Numbered from the stretch's first letter, positions 52,031-60,941 are shown. The stretch is 64,000 nt of DNA from Kibdelosporangium banguiense (GCF_017876405.1 NZ_JAGINW010000001.1:2121203-2185202), one strand, 5' to 3'. Numbers and translations are program-made. Notes: generated by a model from the sequence alone, not told the origin.

Positions 52031-54207
52031 TGAAACCCCTTCCCGACCGGGTGACGCTGCTCGGCATCCGGCACCACGGCCCTGGCTCGGCGCGTATGGT
52101 CCGCGCCGCGCTGGATGTCGTGCGCCCGCAATTGGTGCTGGTCGAAGGCCCTCCGGACGCGGACAACCTCGTGCCGCACGTCCGTGAGCTCACGCCGCCC
52201 GTGGCCCTGCTGCTGCACGACGCAGCCGACCCAGCTGACGCTTCGTTCTGGCCATTCGCACGGTTCTCGCCAGAGTGGCAGGCGCTCGACTGGGGCGCCC
52301 GCAACAACGTCGACGTCCGGTTCGCCGACCTGCCAGCCGGGATTTCCCTGTTCTACGAGCGAACCGACACCGACCGCGTAGCCGTCGACCCGTTGGGCGT
52401 GCTCGCCGAGGCAGCCGGGTTCGACGACGCGGAACGCTGGTGGGAGGACGTCGTCGAGCACTCCAGCGCCGAGCCGACGCAGATGGCGGCGGCCATCGCC
52501 GAGGCCATGACAGCGGTGCGGGAGGAGTTCGCCGACACCGTCGACATGCGGACTTTGCAGCGTGAGGCGTGGATGCGCCAGGTGCTGCGAAAGGCGTTGA
52601 CCGAGGTCGACGGTCCGATCGTGGTGGTGTGCGGCGCTTGGCACGTGCCTGCGCTCCAGGAGTTGCCCGCGGCCAAGGCGGACACCGACCTGCTCAAAGG
52701 CCTGACCAAGCGGAAGATCGCAGGCAGCTGGGTGCCGTGGAGTCATGGTCGGCTCGCCGCGACTTCCGGTTACGGCGCGGGTGTGGAGTCGCCTGGGTGG
52801 TACGCGCATCTATGGGAGCACCCGCACGACACCATCCCGCGTTGGATGGCGCGGACCTCCCATGTGCTGCGCGAGGAGGGCTTGCCCGCTTCGACCGCGA
52901 GTGCTGTGGAGGCCGTGCGTTTGGCGGACACGCTGGCGGCACTGCGCGGACGGCCTTCGCCTGGGTTGTCCGAGGTCAGTGAGGCCGCTTTGGCCGTGCT
53001 GTGCGGCGGCGACGATGTCGGGCTCCGGATCGTGCACGAAAAGCTCGTCGTCGGCGAGGAGCTTGGTGCCGTCGGCGAGGGCGTGCCCAGGTCGCCGCTG
53101 GCTACAGACCTGGAACGGTTGCAGCGCAAGTTAAGGCTGCCACCGAACGCCGCCGAGAAGAGCTTCCGGCTGGACCTGCGGCGGGACATCGACCGCGGCC
53201 GGTCTCGCCTGCTGCGCCGATTGCACGTGCTTGACGTGCGGTGGGGCGAGCCAGACGAAACCACGACTCTCGGCACGTTCGCCGAAGCCTGGAAGGTCCA
53301 GTGGGACCCGGGACTCGCCGTCGCGGTCGCTGCCGCGGCCCGGCATGGCGCGACGGTCGAGGGCGCGGCTGAGCACGTCTTGCTGGACCAGGCCAAAGAG
53401 GCCGACACGGTCGCCAAAGCCGCCGAGGTCCTGCGGGAGGCAGTCGCCAGCGAGCTCGCCGGAGCCGTCACGGCCGCCCGGATCGCCTTGGACCGGTGTG
53501 CCGCGGCGGCCACGGACGCTCTCGAACTCCTGCAGGCTTTACCCGCCCTGGCCAGCACTGTCCGATATGGATCGGTTCGTGGGACCGACCCTGAGCTGCT
53601 GCGTGCCGCCATGCACGGGTTGCTTGCCCGTGGTGCTGTCGGCCTTCCGTTAGCGTGCAACGGCATTGACGACCAGACAGCCGAGAAGGCACTGGCTGCT
53701 TTGGACAATGCACACGAGGCTGTCATCGTCGCCGCAGACGAGGAGCACACCGTCGTTTGGTGGGAGGCGTTACACCGGCTCGTCCGCGTGGAGCCACCCG
53801 CGCATGGCCTACCAACAGGTCGGGCAACTCGCTTGTTGTGGGAGGACGACCGTCTCGACACCGAGGCCGTCGCCGTACGGATGCAACGAGCCGTATCAGC
53901 TTCCGGAGCAGGCGCTGCTTTTGTCGCCGGGTTCTTGCGCGGCTCGGCCATACGACTGGCAGCCGACCCACGACTGCTGGGCCTTGTCGACGAGTGGCTG
54001 ACCGGGTTGCCCAACGAGGCGTTCGAGGACGCTCTGCCGTTGCTACGCCGGGCGATCTCCAGTTTCTCCGCGCCCGAACGCCGCACGCTCGCCGAGCGCG
54101 TCGCGCAGGGCGGTTCGTCGGTGCTGGTCGTGGACGACGGCGACAGCGAACGCACCGCACGGCTCGTTGAGTTCGTGCGCGGTTTGTACGAGGGGGCACG
54201 GGTATGA
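52030..54207 (+). CDS. DUF5682-type protein with TraB/TIKI-like motifs
   Basis: A 725-residue protein. The N-terminus reads VTLLGIRHHGPGSARMVRAAL, then VRPQLVLVEGPPDADNL, and near residue 205 VVVCGAWHVPALQEL. This G-x(2)-HHG..VEGP..GxWH arrangement resembles the TraB/PrgY/TIKI and EreA/ChaN-type enzymes, suggesting a metal-dependent hydrolase; that is my inference. The middle and C-terminal parts are helical with no named domain. ATG 52030 overlaps the moxR stop, and the 3' end overlaps the VWA gene by 4 nt. Confidence 0.78.
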   Translation: MKPLPDRVTLLGIRHHGPGSARMVRAALDVVRPQLVLVEGPPDADNLVPHVRELTPPVALLLHDAADPADASFWPFARFSPEWQALDWGARNNVDVRFADLPAGISLFYERTDTDRVAVDPLGVLAEAAGFDDAERWWEDVVEHSSAEPTQMAAAIAEAMTAVREEFADTVDMRTLQREAWMRQVLRKALTEVDGPIVVVCGAWHVPALQELPAAKADTDLLKGLTKRKIAGSWVPWSHGRLAATSGYGAGVESPGWYAHLWEHPHDTIPRWMARTSHVLREEGLPASTASAVEAVRLADTLAALRGRPSPGLSEVSEAALAVLCGGDDVGLRIVHEKLVVGEELGAVGEGVPRSPLATDLERLQRKLRLPPNAAEKSFRLDLRRDIDRGRSRLLRRLHVLDVRWGEPDETTTLGTFAEAWKVQWDPGLAVAVAAAARHGATVEGAAEHVLLDQAKEADTVAKAAEVLREAVASELAGAVTAARIALDRCAAAATDALELLQALPALASTVRYGSVRGTDPELLRAAMHGLLARGAVGLPLACNGIDDQTAEKALAALDNAHEAVIVAADEEHTVVWWEALHRLVRVEPPAHGLPTGRATRLLWEDDRLDTEAVAVRMQRAVSASGAGAAFVAGFLRGSAIRLAADPRLLGLVDEWLTGLPNEAFEDALPLLRRAISSFSAPERRTLAERVAQGGSSVLVVDDGDSERTARLVEFVRGLYEGARV

Positions 54208-55358
54208 CCGAAGAGCGTTTGCGCCGGTGGCGGCTACTGCTGGGGCCCGAAGCCGAGGGCCTGACCGGCCTCGGCGAAGACGATTCACGCCGCGACAACG
54301 CTCTGACCGCGCTGTACGGCGGTGGCGGGGATGGTGACGGCAAGCGCGGTGCCGGTCTCGGCTCCAGTTCACCCAAGCTGCATCGCTGGCTCGGGGATGT
54401 GCGGACGTACTTCCCCACTTCGGTTGTGCAGGTCATGCAACGTGACGCCGTGGAACGGCTCGGCCTGACCAAGCTCTTGCTCGAACCGGAGCTGCTGTCG
54501 TCGGTCGAACCGGACGTGCACCTGGTCGGCACGTTGATCTCACTGTCCGGCGCGATCCCCGCCCGCACAAGGGAAACCGCACGCGCGGTGGTACGCCAGG
54601 TCGTCGAGGAGATCGAACGCAAACTCGCCGACCGGCTCATCGCCGCTGTCACCGGCGCCGTCGACCGGTCGCGACGCACCCGCCGGCCGAAGATGTCCGA
54701 TGTGGACTGGTCGGCCACCATCCGCGCGAACCTCAGGCACTACCAGCCCGACCAGCGCACACTGGTGGTCGAGAGCCTGATCGGCTCACACCGCCAGTCC
54801 CGCAGCGCAGCGCTTCGCGATGTCATCCTGCTGGTCGACCAGTCCGGCTCGATGGCCGAGTCCGTTGTGTACTCGGCTGTCTTCGGCGCGACCCTGGCAT
54901 CACTGCGCTCGGTGAACACCCGGCTCATCGTCTTCGACACCGAGGTCGTCGACCTCACCGAAACCCTCGACGACCCAGTCGACGTGCTGTTCTCCACCCA
55001 ACTCGGCGGCGGCACCGACATCAACCGCGCCGTCGCCTACGCCCAGCAACACATCCGCCGCCCCGCCGACACAGTCGTCGTCCTCATCAGCGACCTCTAC
55101 GAAGGCGGCGTCGCCGCCGAACTCCAACGCCGAGTCCGCGAAATGGTCGCCAGCGGTGTCACAGTCGTCGTCCTGCTCGCCCTCTCCGACAGCGGAAAAC
55201 CCTCCTACGACCACGAACTCGCCGCCCGCCTCTCCGCCCTCGGCGCCCCCTCTTTCGCCTGCACCCCCGATGCCTTCCCAGACCTCCTCGCCACAGCCCT
55301 CCGCCGCGAAGACATCCCCACCTGGGCCGAACAACAAGGAATGCCCGTAGGCCGCTAA
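54204..55358 (+). CDS. VWA-domain protein, partner of the MoxR ATPase
   Basis: A 384-residue protein. The N-terminal 200 residues are helical and Arg-rich; the C-terminal VWA domain has an intact MIDAS: DQSGS (212-216), the Thr in LGGGTDIN and the Asp in VVLISDLYEGG. Soluble, without signal or membrane helix. VWA proteins of this kind present substrates to MoxR ATPases. Last gene of the operon; followed by dispersed repeat copy B. Confidence 0.93.
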   Translation: MTEERLRRWRLLLGPEAEGLTGLGEDDSRRDNALTALYGGGGDGDGKRGAGLGSSSPKLHRWLGDVRTYFPTSVVQVMQRDAVERLGLTKLLLEPELLSSVEPDVHLVGTLISLSGAIPARTRETARAVVRQVVEEIERKLADRLIAAVTGAVDRSRRTRRPKMSDVDWSATIRANLRHYQPDQRTLVVESLIGSHRQSRSAALRDVILLVDQSGSMAESVVYSAVFGATLASLRSVNTRLIVFDTEVVDLTETLDDPVDVLFSTQLGGGTDINRAVAYAQQHIRRPADTVVVLISDLYEGGVAAELQRRVREMVASGVTVVVLLALSDSGKPSYDHELAARLSALGAPSFACTPDAFPDLLATALRREDIPTWAEQQGMPVGR

Positions 55359-55363
55359 CTCAC

Positions 55364-55461
55364 ATCCCGGGGGGGCGTCCCTGGTCCAGTCTACCGGGAA
55401 TGGGGCCTGAGCAGGGGTTTTCAAGGGATGAGTCGGTGCGAATGGGCCGTTCGCACCGGGT
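55364..55461. repeat. Dispersed convergent-gap repeat, copy B
   Basis: Uninterrupted copy: CCCGGGGGGGCGTCCCTGG then TCCAGTCTACCGGGAATGG, closing with the 8-bp hairpin GGTGCGAA (55435-55442), loop TGGGCCG, TTCGCACC (55450-55457). It lies in the 193-bp gap between the convergent VWA and LysE genes. Matches copy A right part over about 80 bp and shows how that copy looked before intron insertion. The rest of the gap shows nothing supported. Confidence 0.78.
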
Positions 55462-55551
55462 TCACTCGTTCGGACCCGCGCCAGCTGTGAGTGGTCGTCG
55501 AGTGCCTGTCCGGCAGAATCGGTGTGGGGAGATGGGCCAACTTTGAGGTGC

Positions 55552-56178
55552 TCAATCGGTCGCGATCTTGATGCCGAAGGCGACGAGGATTGTGCCGGTG
55601 ACTGTGTCCATCACGCGACGGACCTTCGCGGAGGTGAAGAAGCGCTTCAGGAGGCCGACGAGATTGGCCAGGACTGTGAACCAGATGGCCGTGACCATGA
55701 CTGCGAGCGCCGACAGGAGCAGGGTTTGATCCAGGCGCGGTGAGGTGCCGGAGAGGAACTGGGGCATCAGGGCGACGAAGAACACCGCGCACTTGGGGTT
55801 CAGCAGGTTCGTGATCAGGCCTTGGCGGAAGGCGACCCAGGGGCGGACTGTGGACAACTGGGTTGTCGCTGTCAGGGTTTCGCCGCGGCGCCAGGCGCCG
55901 ATGAGGGCTTTGATGCCGAGGTACGCGAGGTAGGCGGCGCCGACCAGTTTCACGATGGTGAAAGCGATCGCGGAAGCGGCGAGCAGGCTTGCGACACCAA
56001 GTGCCGCGACCACCGCCCAGACGAAGACGCCGCTGGCTATGCCGAGGCCGGTGGCGATGCCCGCGCGGCGGCCGGAGACCGCGGCGTGCCTGGTGACGAT
56101 GATGAAGTCCGGTCCTGGGGCCATCGCCGCCAACAGGACCACGCCGACGAACGCGAGCATCTGAACCCCGGAGACCAT
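55552..56178 (-). CDS. LysE/RhtB-family amino-acid exporter
   Basis: A 208-residue, six-helix membrane protein: MLAFVGVVLLAAMAPGPDFIIVTRHA is the family N-terminus with the PGPD motif, and GLITNLLNPKCAVFFVALMPQF is the second conserved segment. It exports amino acids or homoserine-lactone-like compounds; the substrate is unknown. Divergent from the GH95-like gene. Confidence 0.92.
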   Translation of the reverse strand: MVSGVQMLAFVGVVLLAAMAPGPDFIIVTRHAAVSGRRAGIATGLGIASGVFVWAVVAALGVASLLAASAIAFTIVKLVGAAYLAYLGIKALIGAWRRGETLTATTQLSTVRPWVAFRQGLITNLLNPKCAVFFVALMPQFLSGTSPRLDQTLLLSALAVMVTAIWFTVLANLVGLLKRFFTSAKVRRVMDTVTGTILVAFGIKIATD

Positions 56179-56306
56179 GGCGCCAGGCTAGCCGGAAATA
56201 GGTCCGATCTCATCCGATTTACAAACGTTTCCGGTCTTGACTGCCACTGTTCCAGCCGCCTAGTTTCGAGGAAACATCGGAGGTATCGACACAGGTAGGT
56301 GGCAGA

Positions 56307-58577
56307 GTGGCCGACCTCAACCGGCGAACCATCCTCTCTGGGGCCTTAGCCGGCATTGCCGGCAGCACGTTGGTGAACTCCGGCGTGGCCGGCGCGACGC
56401 CGCCGGGCGGGCTGGACTGGGCCCGTTTCCTCAGCGGATCCGACTTGATTTGGCGGCGTGTGCCGCAGACCTGGTACGACGGCCCATTCCTCGGTAACGG
56501 GTTCCTGGGATCGGGGATCTACCAGGAGCCGGGCCGCAACGCCATCCGGTTCAACGTTCAGCACACCCAGGTCCAGGACCACCGGCCAGAGTTCGGATCT
56601 CTGTTCGGCCTGGCCCGCTTGCCGATCGGGTACTTCACCCTCGAGCCGGCCGGCACGATCACCGCGATCGACTGGCGCCTCGACCTGTGGAACGCCGAGT
56701 TGCGCGGCACGCTCACGACGTCCAAGGGCAGCCTTTCGCTGCGCGCGATCGTCCACAGTGTCCGCTCGTTGCTCGTCGTCGAGGTCACGCCCTCCGAAGG
56801 CGAGCGCGACTTCAAGTGGGTGTTCCACCCGGCCAAGGCCGTCAGCCCACGAACCGACCCGGTGTTCAACAAGCCGCCACCGGCGGGTTACACCGAGAAC
56901 CCGCCCGCCCAGTTGCACACCAGCGGCGACACACAGCTCTCCGTACAACCGCTGCACTCAGGCGGAGAACATGTCACCGCGTGGCGCGAGACAACCCGCG
57001 GTTCGGTGCGCACCCTGTACACAGCCGTCGCGTGGTCACACCCGCAGCGGGCTGCCGGTGCAAAGGCTATGCGGGCGGTTCGTTCCGTTGCGCCGCTCTG
57101 GACGCTCGCGCAAGAACACCAAGCTTGGTGGCACACCTACTACCAGCGCAGTTTCCTGTCCATATCGGACACTCGGCTGCAGTCGTTCTACTGGATCCAG
57201 CTGTACAAGATCGCTTCGGCGGCACGGCAGGACGCGCCGGTCATGGCGACGTGCGGCCCTTGGCTCGAGCCGACGCCGTGGCCCGCGACCTGGTGGAACC
57301 TCAACGTCCAGCTCGAGTACTGGATGATCCACGGCTCGAACCACATGGAGCTGGACGCGGTCACGTACGCGCTCGACAAGTTCCGGCAGAACCTCCAGGA
57401 CCAGGTCGCCGAGCCGTACCGCGCGGACTCGTACGGCATCCCGCGCACCACGGACATGGCCCTGATGAACGGCGCCGGAACAGGGACTTCCGGCTTCGCG
57501 GTGGGCATTCCGGGCAAGACATCGCCGACACCCGAGGTCGGCAACCTCACCTGGGCGCTGCACAACGTGTGGCTGTCCTATCGGCACACGATGGACCAGC
57601 GGATTCTCAAGAATGTGCTGCTGCCGTTGCTGCGTGGCGCGATCAACTACTACCTGCACTTCCTGGCGCCCGGCGCGGACGGGAAGCTCCACCTGCCGTT
57701 CACGTTCTCCCCGGAGTACGGCGAGAACGCACCCGACTGCAACTACGACCTCTCGCTGATTCGTTGGGGTTGCTCGACTTTGCTCGCCGAAACACCTGGC
57801 GATCCGCTCGCGGCCAAGTGGCGTGACGTGCTCGCCAACCTGGTTCCGTATCCGGTCGACGCCAACGGGTACATGATCGGCGCGGGTGTGCCGTTCGCGA
57901 AGTCGCACCGGCATTACTCGCATCTGCTGCAGATCTACCCGTTGTACGAGATCACGTGGGAGCAGCCGCAGTACAGGGCCTTGATCGAGAAGTCGCTGGA
58001 GCACTGGATCAGCTTCGAAGGGGCGCTGCAGGGCTACAGCTTCACCGGCGCCGCGTCGATCTCCGCGCAGATGCTGCGTGGCGACAAGGCCGCGTTCTAC
58101 CTGGGCGAACTCCTGCGCAGGTTCGTGCAGCCCAACACCATGTACAAGGAGTCAGGCCCGGTCATCGAGACTCCGCTCTCGGCCGCGCAGTCGTTGCACG
58201 ACATGCTCTGCCAGAGCTGGGGCGGCGTCATCCGGGTGTTCCCGGCGGTGGCGTGGCCGGACATCTCGCTGCAGAACTTCCGGACACAGGGCGCTTTCCT
58301 GCTCAGCGCGTCCCGTGAACAGAACCAGACCCGCTGGTTGAAGATCCGCAGTGAGGCCGGCGCGCCCTGCGTCGTCAGGCACGACATCACCGGCGATCTG
58401 GCGGTCCGCGACCCCCATGGCCGGGACCTGCCGTGGCGCGAGACAGCGCCAGGCACCATCGAGATCGGTCTGCGCCGGGGCGAGGAAGCCGTAGTCCATC
58501 GCCGGTCCGAACGGCCCGACTTCGAGGTCGGCCCCGTCTCGCCAAGTGGACCTTCGGCGCCATGGGGCCTGCCCTGA
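56307..58577 (+). CDS. Tat-exported glycoside hydrolase, GH95-like
   Basis: A 756-residue secreted protein with a Tat-like signal (NRRTILSGALAGIAGSTLV). The N-terminal beta domain contains GNGFLGSGIYQEPGRNAIRFN. An (alpha/alpha)6 barrel follows, with WWNLNVQLEYWMIHGSNHMELDA and SHRHYSHLLQIYPL, the latter close to the HRHxSHL motif of GH95 alpha-L-fucosidases. Catalytic residues cannot be assigned with certainty and the substrate may differ from fucosides. The GTG start gives VADLNRRT. A hairpin terminator follows at 58593. Confidence 0.8.
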   Translation: MADLNRRTILSGALAGIAGSTLVNSGVAGATPPGGLDWARFLSGSDLIWRRVPQTWYDGPFLGNGFLGSGIYQEPGRNAIRFNVQHTQVQDHRPEFGSLFGLARLPIGYFTLEPAGTITAIDWRLDLWNAELRGTLTTSKGSLSLRAIVHSVRSLLVVEVTPSEGERDFKWVFHPAKAVSPRTDPVFNKPPPAGYTENPPAQLHTSGDTQLSVQPLHSGGEHVTAWRETTRGSVRTLYTAVAWSHPQRAAGAKAMRAVRSVAPLWTLAQEHQAWWHTYYQRSFLSISDTRLQSFYWIQLYKIASAARQDAPVMATCGPWLEPTPWPATWWNLNVQLEYWMIHGSNHMELDAVTYALDKFRQNLQDQVAEPYRADSYGIPRTTDMALMNGAGTGTSGFAVGIPGKTSPTPEVGNLTWALHNVWLSYRHTMDQRILKNVLLPLLRGAINYYLHFLAPGADGKLHLPFTFSPEYGENAPDCNYDLSLIRWGCSTLLAETPGDPLAAKWRDVLANLVPYPVDANGYMIGAGVPFAKSHRHYSHLLQIYPLYEITWEQPQYRALIEKSLEHWISFEGALQGYSFTGAASISAQMLRGDKAAFYLGELLRRFVQPNTMYKESGPVIETPLSAAQSLHDMLCQSWGGVIRVFPAVAWPDISLQNFRTQGAFLLSASREQNQTRWLKIRSEAGAPCVVRHDITGDLAVRDPHGRDLPWRETAPGTIEIGLRRGEEAVVHRRSERPDFEVGPVSPSGPSAPWGLP

Positions 58578-58592
58578 CCCTCTTCGAGTGAC

Positions 58593-58626
58593 AGCGGCGG
58601 GTCGCTACTTCCCAAGACCCGCCGCT
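58593..58626 (+). terminator. Hairpin after the GH95-like gene
   Basis: AGCGGCGGGTC (58593-58603) pairs perfectly with GACCCGCCGCT (58616-58626) around a 12-nt loop, 16 bp after the stop. No T-tract. It abuts the iron box of the next gene, separating the two transcription units. Confidence 0.7.
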
Positions 58627-58650
58627 CCAAGTTAGGCTCACCTAACTTGG
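58627..58650. promoter_or_regulatory. DtxR/IdeR-type iron box
   Basis: Perfect palindrome with 10-bp arms CCAAGTTAGG and CCTAACTTGG around CTCA. The core GTTAGGCTCACCTAA matches the actinobacterial iron-box consensus TTAGGTTAGGCTCACCTAA at all but about three positions. It overlaps the start of the ribosome-binding site (TTGGAGG), so iron-loaded repressor would block transcription. Confidence 0.85.
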
Positions 58651-58658
58651 AGGCGACA

Positions 58659-59429
58659 GTGACTGAGACACCCACACCGGCTGAGCGTGCGCGCACGATC
58701 GCGACGCGCGGCGGGAAGGCGACGCTGATGCCGTCAGCGGAAGGGCTGGCGGACGCAGGCAAAGTCGTACCCCTGACACACCACGTACACGCAGACGGCG
58801 TGGCGAGCGTGCTCATCGCACAGAGCAACCCGTTCGTACAGGCCGTATGGTCAGCGCCGAGAGGCGAGCTCGCAGCAATGCTGGAGCTCGCCGACACCGC
58901 GCCAGTACCACTGCGCGAGCCCGTACGCGGACTGCTGTGGTTCACGGGTTGGGTACGCGCACTGTCCGACGACGAGGCAAGACGCGCGGCAGTAATGGTC
59001 GCCGAAGAACGACCCGACCCACGACTGCTCGACGTCGGCCACGGCGCGACAATGCTCCAGCTGATCCCGGCCTCCATGGTGCTGGCCGACGCCGAAGGCA
59101 CACATTCGTTGCGGCTAGAGGACTTCACGTCCGCAGCCCCCGACCCATTCTGCGCGTACGAAGCAGACTGGCTGCGACACCTGGAACTCGCACACACAGA
59201 TGTCGTCTCACTGCTCGGCCGGCACCTGCCCGACGAACTACGCGGCGGCCACATCCGCCCACTCGGCCTGGACCGATTCGGCCTACGCCTACGCGTCGAG
59301 GCCAGCGACGCCGACCACGACGTACGCCTAGCCTTCGAGCACCCAGTAACCACCACAACCGAACTCGCGAACGAACTACGCCGCCTAGTCGGCTGCCCAT
59401 TCCTCGCCGAAACACGGAAGCACCACTAA
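58659..59429 (+). CDS. DUF2470 protein under iron control
   Basis: A 256-residue protein. The N-terminal half resembles a split-barrel flavin/haem domain (THHVHADGVASVLIAQSNPFVQAVW). The C-terminal half is DUF2470 (EADWLRHLELAHTDVVSLLGRHLPDELRGGHIRPLGLDRFGLRLRVEASDADHDVRLAF, in pieces), the domain found in HugZ-like haem-utilisation proteins. With the iron box at its promoter, a role in iron or haem handling is likely. GTG 58659 has GGAGG at 5 nt; a TTG at 58647 lies inside the box and is rejected. Confidence 0.88.
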   Translation: MTETPTPAERARTIATRGGKATLMPSAEGLADAGKVVPLTHHVHADGVASVLIAQSNPFVQAVWSAPRGELAAMLELADTAPVPLREPVRGLLWFTGWVRALSDDEARRAAVMVAEERPDPRLLDVGHGATMLQLIPASMVLADAEGTHSLRLEDFTSAAPDPFCAYEADWLRHLELAHTDVVSLLGRHLPDELRGGHIRPLGLDRFGLRLRVEASDADHDVRLAFEHPVTTTTELANELRRLVGCPFLAETRKHH

Positions 59430-59508
59430 CCACCCAAACGAACGGCACCACTCACAAATCCAGTTATCCACAGACCACCCAAACCCCCTTGTCGATCTTG
59501 CTCCTCCG

Positions 59509-59566
59509 ATAGACTGGACCAGGGACGCCCCCGGGACGGGTGGGGGCATGTCTTTTTCTTATACGG
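59509..59566. repeat. Dispersed convergent-gap repeat, copy C (inverted)
   Basis: Reads TAGACTGGACCAGGGAC, then GCCCCC-GGGACGGGT-GGGGGC (59527-59547), then ATGTCTTTTTCTTA, a typical plus-strand terminator. It is the reverse of copies A and B, with the 27-bp core shared by all three and the terminator half shared with copy A. It lies in the 231-bp gap between the convergent DUF2470 and TetR genes; the rest of the gap holds nothing supported. Confidence 0.78.
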
Positions 59567-59660
59567 GGCGGGAAAGCTTCGTTCAAGGTGAGTGCTTGCG
59601 ACGGGCTTTCGGTTTGACAGAAGGAAAAGACGCGGTTGCGGGGCGCTTCAGCGGCTCGGA

Positions 59661-60251
59661 CTATTTGTTGGGCTGGGGTGGCCGGCTTGGGCTGGGGCGG
59701 TGGCCTAGTTGCTCGAGGTGGATGTCGAGTGCTTGGACTGCGGCTTCGGGGGTCAGCTGGCCGGCGAGGATGTGGACGGTCATGCCGTCGAGTGCGGCCA
59801 GCAGGATTGTGACGTGTTCGTCTGCATTGGACAGACCGTCGGCGCGGAGCAGGCCGGCGAGATACTCGCGGAATTCTGGGGATTGGACGCGGGTTGCCTC
59901 GGCGAAGGCTGGTGAGACGGCGGCTCGGGCCATGAAGGCGACGGCGACGTGTGCTTCTGCGAGTCGTTCGTCGTCCAGGGGGAGCATCTGCAGGAATATG
60001 TCCCTGATCGGGGGGCCTTGTGGTTGGGCTGTCCTCAGTCTTGTTTCGACACGGGTGCTCAGCATGTCGAAGGCGAAGAGCAGCATGTCGTCCTTGCTGC
60101 TGAAGTAGTGCTGGACGAGACCCATCGAGATGCCTGCCTCGGTTGCGACGTTGCGCAGGCTGACGCCTTCGAGACCTTGGGTGCTCACTATCCGCCACAG
60201 CGCTTCGGCGATCTTCTGGCGCCGTTCTTCGTGGTCCACCTGCCGTGGCAT
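59661..60251 (-). CDS. TetR-family transcriptional regulator
   Basis: A 196-residue repressor: HTH ALWRIVSTQGLEGVSLRNVATEAGISMGLVQHYFSSKDDMLLFAFDML (in pieces) and a BetI-like C-terminal domain (PEFREYLAGLLRADG; LLAALDGMTVHILAGQLTPEAAVQALDIHL). GGGAG lies 7 nt before the ATG of MPRQVDHEERR. Divergent from a methyltransferase gene across 75 bp containing two direct repeats. Confidence 0.93.
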   Translation of the reverse strand: MPRQVDHEERRQKIAEALWRIVSTQGLEGVSLRNVATEAGISMGLVQHYFSSKDDMLLFAFDMLSTRVETRLRTAQPQGPPIRDIFLQMLPLDDERLAEAHVAVAFMARAAVSPAFAEATRVQSPEFREYLAGLLRADGLSNADEHVTILLAALDGMTVHILAGQLTPEAAVQALDIHLEQLGHRPSPSRPPQPNK

Positions 60252-60272
60252 GTTCGAACTCCCTGTTGCCAT

Positions 60273-60314
60273 GCGACTGCATTGTCACATATGGTTGCGA
60301 TGCAACTGCATTGT
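60273..60314. promoter_or_regulatory. Paired direct repeats between TetR and methyltransferase genes
   Basis: GCGACTGCATTGT (60273-60285) and GCAACTGCATTGT (60302-60314) match at 12 of 13 positions, 29 bp apart. GTTGC-GAT-GCAAC forms an inverted repeat around the second. Probable TetR operator controlling both divergent genes. Confidence 0.55.
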
Positions 60315-60326
60315 AAAGGGGGATGG

Positions 60327-60941
60327 ATGACCACCAAACAGCAGCGGTTCTGGGACCGGGCCAGCATGGGCTTCCGGGTTGGAGAGCGGGCGGGCGAGCC
60401 GTATCGGTACCTGAGCGTCAAGGCCCTTGGCCTGCGCGAAGGTGAGTCGGTGCTTGATGTCGGCTGTGGCGCGGGAGGTGAGTTCAAGCTGGTCCGGCAG
60501 GCCGTCGGCGACACCGGCCGGATCTTCGCCCTCGACTTCAGCACAAAGCTGGTCAACCGGGCGCAGCAACGGGTCGACGACGCCGGCTGGTCCAATGTGG
60601 AGGTCCGGCACCTCGACGCCACCAAGGATTCGCTTGGCGACGGGGAATTCGACGCGGCGCTGGCAATGACGTCACTCAGCACCATGCCGAACGTCGACGT
60701 CGCGCTCGACAACATCTACAAGGCGCTGAGACCCGGCGGCCGGCTGTTCGTCGCCGATGTGAATCCGAGCGGGTTGTTCCGTGTGCTCTACAAGCGGCTC
60801 GCGGGCGCGCCGGGAATCGACGTCGCGCAGCGGGTCAAGCACTGGTTCGACGAGGTCGACCTGCTGGACGAACATGTCGAACCAGTGGCCTGGCGGACGC
60901 CCGCGCCCTGGTACCTGATGGTGCTGGCCAGGAAGTCCTAG
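60327..60941 (+). CDS. SAM-dependent methyltransferase
   Basis: A 204-residue class I methyltransferase: VLDVGCGAGGEFKLVRQAVGD (motif I), IFALDFSTKLVNRAQQRV (acidic residue after strand 2), VEVRHLDATKDSLGDGEFDAALAMTSLSTMPNVD, and LRPGGRLFVADVNP. The substrate is unknown. Divergent from TetR, which probably represses it. The 3' end overlaps the convergent PPOX gene by 4 bp. Confidence 0.9.
   Translation: MTTKQQRFWDRASMGFRVGERAGEPYRYLSVKALGLREGESVLDVGCGAGGEFKLVRQAVGDTGRIFALDFSTKLVNRAQQRVDDAGWSNVEVRHLDATKDSLGDGEFDAALAMTSLSTMPNVDVALDNIYKALRPGGRLFVADVNPSGLFRVLYKRLAGAPGIDVAQRVKHWFDEVDLLDEHVEPVAWRTPAPWYLMVLARKS

Noticed and set aside
59464..59472. TTATCCACA, a perfect DnaA-box word
   Set aside because: A single copy with no cluster, AT-rich unwinding region or dnaA/dnaN nearby; chance match, not an origin.
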